From positions 1 to 64,000 of the forward strand of contig NZ_JOIJ01000003.1 of the NCBI RefSeq assembly GCF_000719975.1: a stretch of 64,000 nucleotides of DNA, written 5' to 3'. This DNA comes from Prauserella rugosa (GTDB lineage: Bacteria; Actinomycetota; Actinomycetes; Mycobacteriales; Pseudonocardiaceae). A program made the position numbers and the translations under genes. The notes beneath the pieces are model-generated. The model worked only from the letters and a program-made list of their open reading frames with translations, was not told the origin of the DNA and ran no database searches. This document shows, one piece after another, positions 53,267 through 63,989 of the stretch (position 1 is its first letter; every line of letters starts with the position of its first letter).

Positions 53267-54496
53267 GTGACCGCAGTGACCACCCCGACCCCCGAGGCCG
53301 ATGCGGGAGCGCGGCTCAGCCGGAGCGGGCGACTGCGGTTCGCGCTCATCCTGGGCGGTCTCACCGCGTTCGGTCCGCTGTCGATCGACATGTACCTGCC
53401 CGGACTGCCCGCGATGGCCGAGGACCTGTCGGCGGCCAACGCGATGGTCCAGCTCACCCTCGCCGCGTTCGTGGTCGGTATCGGCGCCGGGCAGCTCGTC
53501 GCGGGCCCGCTGTCGGATGCCTACGGCAGGCGCACGCCACTGCTGGTGGGAGTGTCGCTCTACATCGCCGCGAGCGTGCTGTGCGCACTCGCGCCGACGG
53601 TCGAGGTGCTGATCGCGGCGCGTGCGCTCCAGGCGCTCGGCGCCGCGGCGGGCATCGTGATCGCGCGTGCCACGGTGCGTGACCTGTTCTCCGGCGTCGC
53701 CATGGCACGGTTCTTCTCGGCCCTGATGCTGGTCTCGGGCGTGGCGCCGATCCTGGCGCCGATCATCGGCGGGCAGCTGCTGGCCGTCACGTCGTGGCGC
53801 GGCATCTTCTCCGTCCTTGCCGCCTTCGGCGGGCTGTTGTTCCTGGTCGCCGCATTCGCGCTGCCCGAGACACTCGCACCGGCGCAACGCCGTCCCGCCC
53901 GGCTCGGCAGTGCACTGCGCACCTACCTGGGCCTGCTGCGGCACCCGGTGTTCCTCGGCTGCGCGCTGACGGTCGGATTGGCCTTCGCGGGCATGTTCAC
54001 CTACATCTCCGCCTCGAGCTTCGTGCTGCAGGACATCTACGGACTCGACCCGCAGACCTACAGCTTCGTCTTCGGCGGTGGCGCGGTCGGCCTGGTGCTC
54101 ATGACCCAGGTCAACGCGCGGCTGGTCGGCCGGTTCTCCCAGCGGAGCCTGCTGCGCACCGGGCTGACGGTCGCGCTGACCGGCACCGTCGTGGCCACCG
54201 TGGCCGCCGCCGCGGGCCTAGGCCTGGCCGTGGTCCTGCCCGCGATCTACCTCGTGCTCGGCGGCAGCGGCATGATCATGCCGAACGCGACCGCGCTGGC
54301 CATGGCCGACCACCCCGACAAGGCCGGATCCGCCTCCGCGCTGCTCGGCGTGCTGCAGTTCATCGTCGCGGGCGCCTCGTCCCCGCTGGTCGGGCTGTTC
54401 GGCGAGAGTTCCGCCGTGCCGATGGCCGCGATCATGGCCGTGTTCCTGGCCCTCGGCCTCACGAGCTTCCTCACCCTGGTGCGGCCCCGCGCCTGA
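53267..54496 (+). CDS. Bcr/CflA-family MFS multidrug exporter
   Basis: 409 residues from GTG 53267, preceded by GGAGG. Twelve membrane helices. Bcr/CflA hallmarks are [19 protein letters not shown] in helix 1, [28 protein letters not shown] (in parts) for helix 2 and motif A, and [20 protein letters not shown]. Substrates of relatives include bicyclomycin, sulfonamides and chloramphenicol-type compounds. No resistance gene is adjacent. Confidence 0.9.
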   Translation: MTAVTTPTPEADAGARLSRSGRLRFALILGGLTAFGPLSIDMYLPGLPAMAEDLSAANAMVQLTLAAFVVGIGAGQLVAGPLSDAYGRRTPLLVGVSLYIAASVLCALAPTVEVLIAARALQALGAAAGIVIARATVRDLFSGVAMARFFSALMLVSGVAPILAPIIGGQLLAVTSWRGIFSVLAAFGGLLFLVAAFALPETLAPAQRRPARLGSALRTYLGLLRHPVFLGCALTVGLAFAGMFTYISASSFVLQDIYGLDPQTYSFVFGGGAVGLVLMTQVNARLVGRFSQRSLLRTGLTVALTGTVVATVAAAAGLGLAVVLPAIYLVLGGSGMIMPNATALAMADHPDKAGSASALLGVLQFIVAGASSPLVGLFGESSAVPMAAIMAVFLALGLTSFLTLVRPRA

Positions 54497-54563
54497 GCGC
54501 GCCGTGCGGCGCCCGGCCCTCGCCGGCCTGCACGGGTGTCGCCGCGGTGGCACCGTGAGAGCG

Positions 54564-54866
54564 ATGACGGAGCAGGCGGGACGGGCGGACGATCAGCGAC
54601 CGGTCGTCATCCGTATCGGCAACGAGGAACTGATCGTCCGCAGGCGCTACGAGGTGGCCAGCATCGTCAACGATCTGCTGATCGCGGTCTGGTTCGTCGT
54701 CGGCAGCGTGCTGTTCTTCTCCCCGGAGACCGAGACGGTGGGGACATGGCTGTTCCTCCTCGGCAGCATCGAGTTGCTCATCCGCCCGATCATCCGCCTC
54801 AGCAGGCGCGTTCACCTGCGGCGGTTCAGCGGTGACGGCCCCACGGAGGCGGCCCACGACTTTTGA
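54564..54866 (+). CDS. YrhK-domain small membrane protein
   Basis: 100 residues from ATG 54564 (a GTG three codons upstream is in frame). After a hydrophilic start it has [38 protein letters not shown] (in parts [26 protein letters not shown]) and a second hydrophobic stretch [19 protein letters not shown]. The two helices and YEV...ND pattern match YrhK-like proteins of unknown function. Confidence 0.75.
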   Translation: MTEQAGRADDQRPVVIRIGNEELIVRRRYEVASIVNDLLIAVWFVVGSVLFFSPETETVGTWLFLLGSIELLIRPIIRLSRRVHLRRFSGDGPTEAAHDF

Positions 54867-54885
54867 CCGGCACCCCGGCATCACG

Positions 54886-54916
54886 ATCCGGCGTGACAAT
54901 CCGGCGTGACAATCCG
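54886..54916. repeat. 13-bp tandem direct repeat, 2.4 copies
   Basis: The unit ATCCGGCGTGACA occurs at 54886-54898 and 54899-54911, followed by a partial copy ATCCG to 54916. It lies between two small genes, about 80 bp upstream of the GTG at 54998. Confidence 0.85.
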
Positions 54917-54997
54917 TGTGCTTTCCGCGTCATGGCGTGGTCGCCGCCGCGTCCCACCCCCGCTCAGCACGAACGGCATCGGAGGAAGGCGGTCGGC

Positions 54998-55219
54998 GTG
55001 TCTGCACACAACGAATGGGTGGTTCCCTGCCGTGACCTGGCGGGACGCAAGCGCAAACTCACCGTGTTCACCAGCGACGAGCACGTCGTCGTGGTCGCTC
55101 CGCCCGGGGAGACGGCCGTGCTCGGACCGCTCGACGTCGGCCGGTTCCGCGCCGCGCTGCGCGACGCCGTCGTCCAGATCGCCCAACCGGACGCCGACCA
55201 GGCGGGCGATCTCGTCTGA
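54998..55219 (+). CDS. Small conserved-looking hypothetical protein
   Basis: 73 residues from GTG 54998, chosen because GGAGGAAGG lies eight bases upstream; the frame is open 45 codons further but through repeat DNA. The sequence HNEWVVPCRDLAGRKRKLTV then EHVVVVAPPGETAVLGPLDVGRFRAALRDAV suggests a small beta-rich fold. I do not recognise the family. No membrane segment. Confidence 0.55.
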   Translation: MSAHNEWVVPCRDLAGRKRKLTVFTSDEHVVVVAPPGETAVLGPLDVGRFRAALRDAVVQIAQPDADQAGDLV

Positions 55220-55271
55220 GGCACGGGCGGCACAGGCCGCAATTGCGCGAGCGCGCGCTGCCGCAGGCGCA

Positions 55272-55277
55272 TAGCCT
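55272..55277 (+). promoter_or_regulatory. TAGCCT -10 box of a leaderless methyltransferase mRNA
   Basis: TAGCCT ends seven bases before ATG 55285 with no ribosome-binding site between them. Confidence 0.4.
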
Positions 55278-55284
55278 GCGTGCC

Positions 55285-55947
55285 ATGGATCCTCGGACGT
55301 GGACGACGGTGGACGACTACCTGACCACCAACCTGCTCGGGTACGACGAGGCGCTCGAGGGCGCGGCCAGGGTGTCCGCGGAGGCGGGCCTGCCCGACAT
55401 CGCGGTCAGCGCACCGCAGGGCCGGTTCCTCACCCTGCTGGTGCGGATGGTCCGCGCCCGTTCCGTCCTCGAGATCGGCACGCTCGGCGGGTACAGCGCC
55501 ATCTGCCTGGCCCGCGGACTCCCGCACGACGGATCACTGATCACGCTCGAGGCCGAACCGCGTTTCGCCGACGTGGCGCGCGGCAACATCGACCGCGCGG
55601 GCGTGGGCGACCGGGTCGACATCCGCGTCGGCCCCGCCCTCGACACCCTGCCCACCCTCGGCGACGACGCACCGTTCGACCTGGTGTTCCTCGACGCCGA
55701 CAAGGCCAACAACGCCGCCTACTTCCGCTGGGCCCTCGAGTTCGCGCGGCCCGGCACGGTGCTCGTCGTGGACAACGTCGTCCGGGGCGGCACGATCGCC
55801 GACCCCGCCTCCGACGACCCCGGCGTGCGCGGCACCCAGCACATGTTCGAGCTGATGGCGGCCGATCCCCGCGTCGATGCCACCGCACTGCAGACCGTGG
55901 CCGGCAAGGGCTACGACGGATTCGCACTGGCGCTCGTCACCGGCTGA
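55285..55947 (+). CDS. SAM-dependent O-methyltransferase, caffeoyl-CoA/catechol type
   Basis: 220 residues from ATG 55285. SAM-binding motif I is VLEIGTLGGYSAICLARGL. Motif II is LITLEAEPRFADVARGNI. The metal-binding LVFLDADKANNAAYF and VVDNVVRGGTIAD are typical of Mg2+-dependent methyltransferase family 3. Such enzymes methylate ortho-dihydroxy aromatics. Many actinobacterial copies have no assigned substrate. Confidence 0.9.
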   Translation: MDPRTWTTVDDYLTTNLLGYDEALEGAARVSAEAGLPDIAVSAPQGRFLTLLVRMVRARSVLEIGTLGGYSAICLARGLPHDGSLITLEAEPRFADVARGNIDRAGVGDRVDIRVGPALDTLPTLGDDAPFDLVFLDADKANNAAYFRWALEFARPGTVLVVDNVVRGGTIADPASDDPGVRGTQHMFELMAADPRVDATALQTVAGKGYDGFALALVTG

Positions 55948-55971
55948 CGAGCGCCGCGGTCCCCGGAACGC

Positions 55972-56009
55972 ATCCGGCCCGCCCGCACCGAGGTGCAGGC
56001 GGGCCGGAT
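55972..56009. terminator. Bidirectional terminator between methyltransferase and glyA
   Basis: 12-bp perfect stem (55972-55983 with 55998-56009), with an additional inner GCACC/GGTGC pairing, placed between two convergent stop codons. Confidence 0.75.
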
Positions 56010-56024
56010 CGCGGCTGTGACCGG

Positions 56025-57296
<1,272 letters not shown>

Positions 57297-57299
57297 TGG

Positions 57300-57674
57300 T
57301 CAGCCCTCCTGGGTGAGCGCGGTGTAGGCGGCGGCGTCCATCAGCTCCGGCATGCTCTCGAACCGGACCTTGAACAGCCACCCTTGTTCATACGGATCGG
57401 AGTTCACGGACTCCGGGTTGTCCACGACGGCCTGATTGACCTCCGTGACCTCACCATCGACCGGTGCGTAGATCTCCGAGACCGACTTGGTCGACTCGAT
57501 CTCTCCGCACGGCGTCCCCGCACTCACCTCCGAACCGGCCTCCGGGAGTTCGACGAAGACGACGTCGCCGAGGGCCTCGGCCGCGAACGCGGTGATGCCC
57601 ACGGTGGCGACGTCACCGTCGACGGAGATCCACTCGTGTTCCTTGGTGTAGCGCAGGTCTTGGGGAATCGTCAT
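57300..57674 (-). CDS. gcvH: Glycine cleavage system H protein
   Basis: 124 residues from ATG 57674. The lipoyl-accepting lysine is in [33 protein letters not shown] and GWLFKVRF are typical. Carries the aminomethyl group between P and T proteins. Eleven bases after gcvT. Confidence 0.96.
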   Translation of the reverse strand: MTIPQDLRYTKEHEWISVDGDVATVGITAFAAEALGDVVFVELPEAGSEVSAGTPCGEIESTKSVSEIYAPVDGEVTEVNQAVVDNPESVNSDPYEQGWLFKVRFESMPELMDAAAYTALTQEG

Positions 57675-57685
57675 CTCGGGGCCTT

Positions 57686-58765
57686 TCAGCGACGCTGGTA
57701 GAACGGCAGGGCGACCACCTCGACGGGTTCGAGGCGACCGCGGATGTCGGCGGACAGTGTGGTGCCGGGTTCGGAGCACGAGGCGGGCACGTAGGCCATG
57801 GCGATCGGGTGGCCGAGCGTCGGCGACAGCGCACCGCTGGTGATCTCCCCGACCTCGTCGTCGCCCTGGAGGACACGGTAGCCGTGCCGCGGAGCGCGTC
57901 GTCCCGCACCGGTCAGTCCGACCAGGACCCGCTCGGGCTCGGGCTGCTTCTCCAGCGCGTCGCGGCCCACGAAGTCACCCTCCTTGTCGAACCGGACCAC
58001 CCGTCCGAGGTTCGCCGCGAAGGGTGAACGGTCGGCGCTGAGCTCGTTGCCGTACAACGGCATACCCGCCTCGAGGCGCAGTGTGTCGCGGCACGCGAGA
58101 CCGCACGGCACGATCCCGTGCGACGCGCCGGCCTCGGTCAGCACACCCCACACGTCGGCCGCGTCGGCGGCGTCGACGAACAGTTCGAACCCGTCCTCAC
58201 CGGTGTAGCCGGTGCGGGCGAGCAGCACCTCCCGGCCACCGACGGTCGTGGGCACGCTCGCGTAGTACTTGAGCGCGGACAGATCGGCATCGCTGACGGC
58301 GCCGACGACGGACGCCGAGGTCGGGCCCTGCACCGCGATGAGCGCGGTCTCGGCGGAACGGTCGGTCACCGTGGTGTCGAAGCCCTCGGCGCGGCGCACC
58401 AGCTCGGCCGACACCTCGGCGGCGTTGCCCGCGTTGGCCACCACCAGGTAGCGCTCGTCGGCGAGCCGGTAGACGACGAGGTCGTCGACCACACCGCCGC
58501 GTTCGTTGCACATCATCGTGTAGCGGGCCCTGCCCACCGACACGGCCGACAGCTTGCCGGTCAGCGCGTAGTCGAGCGCGTCGGCGGCCTGCGGCCCGCT
58601 CAGTTCGATCTCCCCCATGTGCGAGAGGTCGAACAGCCCGGCCGCCTCGCGCACGGCGCGGTGCTCGGCCAGGTCGCTCGAGTACCGGACCGGCATGTCC
58701 CAGCCGGCGAAGTCGGTGAACGAGGCTCCTAGTCCACTGTGGACGTCATGTAGCGGAGTCTTCAT
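57686..58765 (-). CDS. gcvT: Glycine cleavage system T protein (aminomethyltransferase)
   Basis: 359 residues from ATG 58765. N-terminal [24 protein letters not shown], split as [12 protein letters not shown] and [11 protein letters not shown], and [11 protein letters not shown] identify Gcv[16 protein letters not shown] and [13 protein letters not shown] mark the C-terminal barrel. It releases ammonia and forms methylene-tetrahydrofolate. Four bases after gcvP. Confidence 0.96.
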   Translation of the reverse strand: MKTPLHDVHSGLGASFTDFAGWDMPVRYSSDLAEHRAVREAAGLFDLSHMGEIELSGPQAADALDYALTGKLSAVSVGRARYTMMCNERGGVVDDLVVYRLADERYLVVANAGNAAEVSAELVRRAEGFDTTVTDRSAETALIAVQGPTSASVVGAVSDADLSALKYYASVPTTVGGREVLLARTGYTGEDGFELFVDAADAADVWGVLTEAGASHGIVPCGLACRDTLRLEAGMPLYGNELSADRSPFAANLGRVVRFDKEGDFVGRDALEKQPEPERVLVGLTGAGRRAPRHGYRVLQGDDEVGEITSGALSPTLGHPIAMAYVPASCSEPGTTLSADIRGRLEPVEVVALPFYQRR

Positions 58766-58769
58766 CGTC

Positions 58770-61670
58770 TCAGCTTTCGAAATCGGTGACGGGCGGGCAG
58801 GAGCACACCAGGTTGCGGTCCCCGTAGGCGCCTTCGATGCGGCGCACCGGCGAGAAGTACTTGCCCTTCGCGCGGGTACGGCCCGGGTACACCGCGAGCA
58901 TCCGGTCGTAGGGCAGGTCCCAGTCGCCCGCGAGCTGCTCGGCGGTGTGCGGCGCACCCCGCAGCGGGCTGCGCTCGACCTCCCACGTGCCGGAGGCGAC
59001 CTCCGCGATCTCCCTGCGGATCGAGATCATGGCCTCGCAGAAGCGATCCAGCTCGGCGAGGTCCTCGCTCTCGGTCGGCTCGACCATGAACGTGCCCGCC
59101 ACGGGGAATGACATCGTCGGTGCGTGGAACCCGTAGTCGATGAGCCGCTTCGCGACGTCGTCGACCGTCACGCCGGTCTGCTTGGTCAGCTGGCGCAGAT
59201 CGATGATGCACTCGTGCGCGACGAGACCGTTCTGTCCGGTGTAGAGCACCGGGTAGTGCGGGCTCAGCCGCGCGGCGACGTAGTTCGCCGCGAGCACCGC
59301 GACCTGCGTGGCCTCGGTCAGCCCCGCCGACCCCATCATGCGCACGTATGCCCACGAGATCGGCAGGATCGAGGCCGAACCGTAGGGCGCACCGGAGATC
59401 GGCCCGACACCCGTGTCCGGTCCGGCGCCTGGGAACTGCGGGTGGTTCGGCAGGTACGGCGCGAGGTGCTCGCGCACCGCGACGGGCCCGACCCCCGGAC
59501 CGCCGCCGCCGTGCGGGATGCAGAACGTCTTGTGCAGGTTCAGGTGCGAGACGTCGCCACCGAACTCGCCCGGCTTGGCCAGTCCCAGCAACGCGTTGAG
59601 GTTCGCACCGTCCACATAGACCTGACCACCGGCCTCGTGCACGATCTCGGCGAGCTCGGAGATCCCGGTCTCGTACACGCCGTGCGTCGACGGGTAGGTG
59701 ACCATGATCGCCGCGAGCGTGTCGCGGTGCTGGTCGGCCTTGGCACGCAGGTCGGCGAGGTCGATGTCACCGTCGTCGGTGCAGGCCACCACGACCACGC
59801 GCATGCCGGCCAGTACGGCCGAGGCCGCGTTGGTGCCGTGCGCCGAGGACGGGATGAGGCAGACGTCGCGTTCGGGCTCGCCGTTGGCGCGATGGTAGGC
59901 ACGGATCGCCAGCAGTCCGGCGAGTTCGCCCTGACTTCCCGCGTTCGGCTGCAGCGACACCGAGTGATAGCCGGTGACCTCGGCCAGCCACGTGCTGAGC
60001 TGGTCGGTGAGTTCGCGGTACCCGGCGGCGTCCTCGGCGGGCGCGAACGGGTGGATGTTCGCGAACTCCGGCCAGGTGACCGCTTCCATCTCGGTCGTGG
60101 CGTTGAGCTTCATCGTGCACGAGCCGAGCGGGATCATCCCACGGTCGAGCGCGTAGTCCAGATCGGACAGCCTGCGCAGGTAGCGCAGCATCGCCGTCTC
60201 GGAGCGGTGGCTGTGGAAGACCTCGTGGGTCAGGTACTCCGTGGTGCGCTCGAGCCCCGCAGGGATCGCGCGGCCCGCCTCACCGGACGTGCCGTCGAGA
60301 CCGAACGCGGCGAGCACCGCCTCGACGATCCGCGGCGACGTCGCCTCGTCGCACGCGATGCGCACGAGGTCCGGACCATCGGCGCCCAGGTTGATCCCGG
60401 CCTCGCGGGCCGCGGCCACGACCGCGTCCGCCCGCCCGGGAACACGCGCGAGCACCGTGTCGAAGAAGTGCTCGTGGACGACCTCGACACCACCGCGGCG
60501 CAACGCATCGGCCACGGCGGTGGCGTGCCCGTGCACCCGGTCGGCGATGCGCTTCAGCCCGTCGGGGCCGTGATAGACCGCGTACATCGAGGCCATGACC
60601 GCCAGCAGCACCTGCGCGGTGCAGATGTTGCTCGTGGCCTTCTCCCGCCGGATGTGCTGCTCCCGGGTCTGCAACGCGAGCCGGTACGCAGGTGCCCCGG
60701 CCGCGTCGACCGAGACACCGACGAGCCTGCCCGGCAGCGACCGCTCGAGCCCTTCACGGACGGCGAGATAGCCGGCGTGCGGGCCGCCGTAGCCCATCGG
60801 CACGCCGAAACGCTGACTGCTGCCCGCCGCCAGATCGGCGCCGAACTCGCCCGGCGCCTGCACCGTGGTCAGCGCGAGCAGGTCACCCGCGACGCAGTAG
60901 AGAGCCTTCGCCTCGTGGGCGGCCTCGCCGATGCGCGCGTAGAACCCCGGTTCGCGCAGAACACCGGAGGCACCCGGGTACTGCACGACGACACCGAAGA
61001 ACTCCTCGGGCAGCCCCTGCGACAGATCGCGGACGTCGACGTCGATCCCGACCGCCTCGGCACGCGTACGCAGGACGCTCACCGTCTGCGGAAGGCACTC
61101 GTCGTCGACCACCAGCGTGGACGTCTTCGCCTTGGACGCGCGGCGCATCAACATCATCGCCTCGGCGACGGCCGTCGGCTCGTCGAGCATCGAGGCGTTG
61201 GCGGTGGCCAGGCCGGTCAGGTCGGACACCATCGTCTGGAAGTTCAGCAGCGCTTCCAGCCTGCCCTGCGAGATCTCCGGCTGGTACGGCGTGTACGCGG
61301 TGTACCAGGCCGGGTTCTCCAGCACGTTGCGCCGGATCACGGCGGGCGTGACGGTGTCGTGGTAGCCGAGACCGATCATCTGGGTCATCGGGCGGTTCTT
61401 GGACGCGAGCGCCCGCAGCTCGCGAATGGCCTCCTCCTCGGAGGCGGCCTCGGGCAGGCTCAACTCGCCCGACACGCGAATCGCGGGGGGCACGGCGGCC
61501 GCCACAAGCGCATCGAGGCTGCCGTAGCCGCACTCGGCCAACATCTTCGCCTGCTCCGACTCGGCGGGGCCGATGTGCCGGGGCGCGAACGACGACGGCG
61601 ACGAAGGCGACGATGGCGGCGAGGACAACGACGACGGCGATGACGTCGAAGACTGTGCCGGAACGGTCAT
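58770..61670 (-). CDS. gcvP: Glycine dehydrogenase (decarboxylating), P protein
   Basis: 966 residues, a fused P1-P2 protein. The PLP lysine is in [32 protein letters not shown] and [19 protein letters not shown] open the enzyme domain. The first 27 residues are a Ser/Pro-rich low-complexity stretch coded by short repeats, not conserved in the family; an internal start near residue 27 lacks a good ATG. Decarboxylates glycine and loads the residue onto GcvH. First gene of the operon, directly behind the riboswitch. Confidence 0.96.
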   Translation of the reverse strand: MTVPAQSSTSSPSSLSSPPSSPSSPSSFAPRHIGPAESEQAKMLAECGYGSLDALVAAAVPPAIRVSGELSLPEAASEEEAIRELRALASKNRPMTQMIGLGYHDTVTPAVIRRNVLENPAWYTAYTPYQPEISQGRLEALLNFQTMVSDLTGLATANASMLDEPTAVAEAMMLMRRASKAKTSTLVVDDECLPQTVSVLRTRAEAVGIDVDVRDLSQGLPEEFFGVVVQYPGASGVLREPGFYARIGEAAHEAKALYCVAGDLLALTTVQAPGEFGADLAAGSSQRFGVPMGYGGPHAGYLAVREGLERSLPGRLVGVSVDAAGAPAYRLALQTREQHIRREKATSNICTAQVLLAVMASMYAVYHGPDGLKRIADRVHGHATAVADALRRGGVEVVHEHFFDTVLARVPGRADAVVAAAREAGINLGADGPDLVRIACDEATSPRIVEAVLAAFGLDGTSGEAGRAIPAGLERTTEYLTHEVFHSHRSETAMLRYLRRLSDLDYALDRGMIPLGSCTMKLNATTEMEAVTWPEFANIHPFAPAEDAAGYRELTDQLSTWLAEVTGYHSVSLQPNAGSQGELAGLLAIRAYHRANGEPERDVCLIPSSAHGTNAASAVLAGMRVVVVACTDDGDIDLADLRAKADQHRDTLAAIMVTYPSTHGVYETGISELAEIVHEAGGQVYVDGANLNALLGLAKPGEFGGDVSHLNLHKTFCIPHGGGGPGVGPVAVREHLAPYLPNHPQFPGAGPDTGVGPISGAPYGSASILPISWAYVRMMGSAGLTEATQVAVLAANYVAARLSPHYPVLYTGQNGLVAHECIIDLRQLTKQTGVTVDDVAKRLIDYGFHAPTMSFPVAGTFMVEPTESEDLAELDRFCEAMISIRREIAEVASGTWEVERSPLRGAPHTAEQLAGDWDLPYDRMLAVYPGRTRAKGKYFSPVRRIEGAYGDRNLVCSCPPVTDFES

Positions 61671-61671
61671 C

Positions 61672-61687
61672 GAAAGGAGCTCCTTTC
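61672..61687 (-). promoter_or_regulatory. Ribosome-binding site of gcvP inside a perfect 16-bp palindrome
   Basis: GAAAGGAGCTCCTTTC is fully self-complementary and contains AGGAG just before the gcvP ATG. It might let the site be sequestered by pairing between mRNAs or with another strand of the leader; a loop-free palindrome cannot fold fully on itself. Confidence 0.5.
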
Positions 61688-61692
61688 AAGCG

Positions 61693-61737
61693 CATGACGG
61701 GGATACCCGCCACGCTGGGAACTCCCCCTCTGTCATG
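61693..61737 (-). promoter_or_regulatory. Expression-platform hairpin between riboswitch and gcvP
   Basis: CATGACGGGG (61693-61702) pairs with CCCC (61724-61728 region) and GTCATG (61732-61737), giving a discontinuous 10-bp stem between the second aptamer and the start codon. A likely site of the on/off structural switch. Confidence 0.5.
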
Positions 61738-61740
61738 ACA

Positions 61741-61903
61741 CCTGAGAGTTTCACCGTGCGTGCACGGCTTTCACCTTGGGTGAGGCTCATCGAGCCCACT
61801 TTCCAGAGTGGCCTCACCATGGCGGTAACGGTACCTGAGAGATTGTGGGGTCTTTGCTCCTTCGGTGCCTCGCGCTACCGGCGCACGAGGTCTCTCCCGC
61901 TCA
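61741..61903 (-). ncRNA. Tandem glycine riboswitch upstream of gcvP
   Basis: Read on the minus strand, aptamer 1 (about 61903-61832) starts with GCGGGAGAGACC, has the core CACCGAAGGAGCAAA and closes with CTCTCAGG. Aptamer 2 (about 61830-61741) has CACTCTGGAAAGTG, a variant core CACCCAAGGTGAAA and closes with AAACTCTCAGG. This is the two-aptamer glycine riboswitch architecture, known to raise gcv expression when glycine is abundant. The next genes downstream are the complete gcvP-gcvT-gcvH-glyA operon. Confidence 0.92.
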
Positions 61904-62114
61904 CGGCTCGAGCAGCCTCGATATTCGGTTATCAGACGGTTAACGTACTGGTCGCGTTTGACCGAGTCCACCCTCCGCGCCCTCGCAGTGATGTAGACCG
62001 CGGGGATGTCGACCCGGCGGAGCACGGGCGGCTACTGTCGGTGTCCGACTCCCTCGATCGGGCGCCCGTTTGCCTCGTGCGCCGCGCGGGAAGCCCGCAC
62101 CGGTGAGTGCCCAG

Positions 62115-62534
62115 ATGCCTACCGTACGCACCCTGCGGGACGTCACCGATCTCGTCGGCAGGGGTGTCGCGCCGTACCTGCGCTACTCCCCCGGCCCGGA
62201 CTCCGACGCCGCTCACCCCAGTACCGACCACGAGAGCGGACTGCTCATGCCCGGCGTGTCCATCAACCCGCTCGAGGCTCCCGGCTGGTGGACACTGCCC
62301 CTCGAGGACTGGGTGGCCAGGCGGATCTGCCAGTACCTGCGCGAACTCGACGAGGGCGCGTGGCCCTGGCTGCTGTCCGGACGCGTCGTGGACGTCGGCC
62401 CGGACAACGAGCCACTGCTCGTCGACGTCGAACCGGTCGCGTGGATGGACCTCGCACTGCTCGACGAGGCCCGCGACCACTACCGCAGCCGCCTCGAAGC
62501 CGGCGTCGCCACCCACCAGGACAAAGCGCAGTAG
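62115..62534 (+). CDS. DUF6098-like hypothetical protein
   Basis: 139 residues from ATG 62115; a GTG four codons upstream is equally possible. The sequence PTVRTLRDVTDLVGRGVAPYLRYSPGPDSD, in parts TLRDVTDLV and VAPYLRYSPGPD, with LPLEDWVARRICQYL and WPWLLSGRVVDVGPDNEPLL, matches a small actinobacterial family often labelled DUF6098. No catalytic motif is obvious. A tandem repeat follows its stop. Confidence 0.7.
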   Translation: MPTVRTLRDVTDLVGRGVAPYLRYSPGPDSDAAHPSTDHESGLLMPGVSINPLEAPGWWTLPLEDWVARRICQYLRELDEGAWPWLLSGRVVDVGPDNEPLLVDVEPVAWMDLALLDEARDHYRSRLEAGVATHQDKAQ

Positions 62535-62540
62535 ACCTCC

Positions 62541-62630
62541 GGCACTGCTCTGCCCGGCACTGCTCTGTCCGGCACTGCTCTGTCCGGCACTGCTCTGCCC
62601 GGCACTCCTCTGCCCATCATTGCTCCGGCC
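62541..62630. repeat. 15-bp tandem repeat, five near-identical units plus one degenerate
   Basis: Units of GGCACTGCTCTGYCC lie head to tail at 62541-62555, 62556-62570, 62571-62585, 62586-62600 and 62601-62615 (one C change), then a diverged sixth to 62630. It fills almost the whole gap between two convergent genes. Continuous, with no spacers. Confidence 0.92.
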
Positions 62631-62631
62631 G

Positions 62632-63192
62632 TCACCGCACGCGTGCTCCGACCTTCGGTGCGAGTGCCGCCGCGACCCGGCGCAGCATCCGCACGTACGG
62701 CGACCACCGCGCCGGGCGGGCCACGCCGCCCGTCAGTTGCCGCTCCGCCCGGTCGAGGCAATCCTCCAGGAGCGCGTCGTGCAGCGGCATCCAGAACAGC
62801 CGCACGGTGAGCCGGGCAGCGCCGCGCGGGCGGATCACCAGCAGATGGCGCAGCTCCGTCATCGGCCGATCCCCCGCCGGTACCCCGGGCCCTGAGCCGG
62901 ACGCGGTGTCGGCGTGGCGCAAGGGCACGGTGCTGAACTCGTGGAACCCGTCGAAGCCGCGGGGCCGCGTGAATCGGAAGCGCACACAACGCCCCGGCGT
63001 CACGGCCTCCACCCGGTAGCGAACCGGACCATGACCCCCGCTCGCACCGACCTCCAGGGGCCGATCGAACGCCATCGGTGGCCAGGCATCGCGCGGCCAC
63101 AGGTGGTCCCGCGTTCCGCTGAGCCCCTGCAGCAGTGTGCCGACCTCCGCCTCGGCGACCGGCAGCACCCGCGCGTGAAGGTTGTGGAGCAT
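62632..63192 (-). CDS. SRPBCC-superfamily hypothetical protein
   Basis: 186 residues from ATG 63192, five bases after AGGGG; a GTG seven codons upstream is possible. LPVAEAEVGTLLQGLSGTRDHLWPRDAWPPMAFDRPLEVGA, read in parts LWPRDAWPPMAFDRPL and RYRVEAVTPGRCVRFRF, then HLLVIRPRGAARLTVRL, fits a START/SRPBCC lipid- or small-molecule-binding fold. Function unknown. Divergent from a TetR gene. Confidence 0.7.
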   Translation of the reverse strand: MLHNLHARVLPVAEAEVGTLLQGLSGTRDHLWPRDAWPPMAFDRPLEVGASGGHGPVRYRVEAVTPGRCVRFRFTRPRGFDGFHEFSTVPLRHADTASGSGPGVPAGDRPMTELRHLLVIRPRGAARLTVRLFWMPLHDALLEDCLDRAERQLTGGVARPARWSPYVRMLRRVAAALAPKVGARVR

Positions 63193-63275
63193 CCGAACCC
63201 CTGCCCCGTCCACCGTCGGCGGACGTCGGTTGTCGAAGGTCGCAGTAGTGAGCTTTTTCGTGAGCTTTCGTGAGT

Positions 63276-63340
63276 CGTTATAGAGAGCCGTTGTCGATAG
63301 CCGCTGTAGATACCCGTTGTAGAGAGCTGTTGTAGAGAGC
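63276..63340. repeat. Five tandem 13-bp units in the SRPBCC-tetR intergenic region
   Basis: Consensus CGTTGTAGAGAGC. Units: 63276-63288, 63289-63301, 63302-63314, 63315-63327 and 63328-63340, with zero to three changes each; units 4 and 5 differ only in the first base. A related short direct repeat (GTGAGCTTT) precedes it at about 63248-63270. Confidence 0.88.
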
Positions 63341-63370
63341 TGTCCCTAAAACAGTATTAGAGCATAGTCT
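63340..63370. promoter_or_regulatory. Candidate operator and promoter of the tetR-type gene
   Basis: CTGT (63340-63343) and ACAG (63351-63354) form a short inverted pair in an AT-rich patch. TAGTCT at 63365-63370 is a good -10 box seven bases before ATG 63378, again with no ribosome-binding site. Confidence 0.4.
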
Positions 63371-63377
63371 CCACAAC

Positions 63378-63989
63378 ATGGGCAGACCCGAACGGCACAC
63401 CCGCGACGATTTCCTCGATGCCGCGGCCCGGCTCTTCGCCGACGGTGGCACGCGGGCGGTGACGATGTCGGCCGTCGCGCGTGCGGCGGGCGCACCGAGC
63501 GGCTCGCTGTACCACCGCTTCGCCGACCGGCCGGCGCTACTGGCCGCGCTGTGGACCCGGACCGTCGACCGGTTCCAGGCCGGCTACCTCGAACAGCTCC
63601 GCCGCACGCCGCCCGTGGAGGGCGCGGTGGCCGCGGCGGCGCACGTCGTGCGCTGGTGCCGGGAGCACCCGGCGGAGGCGCACGTGCTGCACGCGGGCAA
63701 GCGGGCGTTCGACACCGGCACGTGGCCCGAGCCGGACCGCGCGGCCGGCGAGCGCTCCGAGCGCGAACTACGGCGCGCACTGCAGGCGGCGTGCCGAACC
63801 CTGCGCGCGGCCACGCGCCGTTCGACCGACGAACTGCTGCTCGTGCTGGTCGACCTGCCCTACGCGACGGTGCACCGCCACCTCTCCCGGGGTGACACGC
63901 CGCCCGCCCGGGCCGTCACCACCGCCACGGCGGCGGCCCGCGCTCTGCTCACCCCGAGCGACGATCACCCGAGCGACGCTCCGAGGTGA
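63378..63989 (+). CDS. TetR/AcrR-family transcriptional regulator
   Basis: 203 residues from ATG 63378. The N-terminal HTH is clear: DDFLDAAARLFADGGTRAVTMSAVARAAGAPSGSLYHRFADRPALLAALW, in parts AARLFADGGTRAVTMSAVAR and GSLYHRFADRPALLAALW. The rest is the helical ligand-binding domain. It may control itself and the divergent SRPBCC gene through the repeat-rich intergenic region. The stop lies 11 bp before the window end. Confidence 0.9.
   Translation: MGRPERHTRDDFLDAAARLFADGGTRAVTMSAVARAAGAPSGSLYHRFADRPALLAALWTRTVDRFQAGYLEQLRRTPPVEGAVAAAAHVVRWCREHPAEAHVLHAGKRAFDTGTWPEPDRAAGERSERELRRALQAACRTLRAATRRSTDELLLVLVDLPYATVHRHLSRGDTPPARAVTTATAAARALLTPSDDHPSDAPR

Noticed and set aside
59124..61643. An 839-codon plus-strand open frame opposite gcvP.
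   Set aside because: No family signatures; the minus strand encodes a full, conserved P protein with its PLP lysine.
62541..62630. CRISPR array.
   Set aside because: Units are directly contiguous with no spacers and no cas genes are in the window.
62107..62895. Open frame over the 15-bp repeats reading a Leu-Cys-Pro-Ala repeat protein.
   Set aside because: It runs through two real genes in other frames; the periodic peptide is only a consequence of the DNA repeat length.
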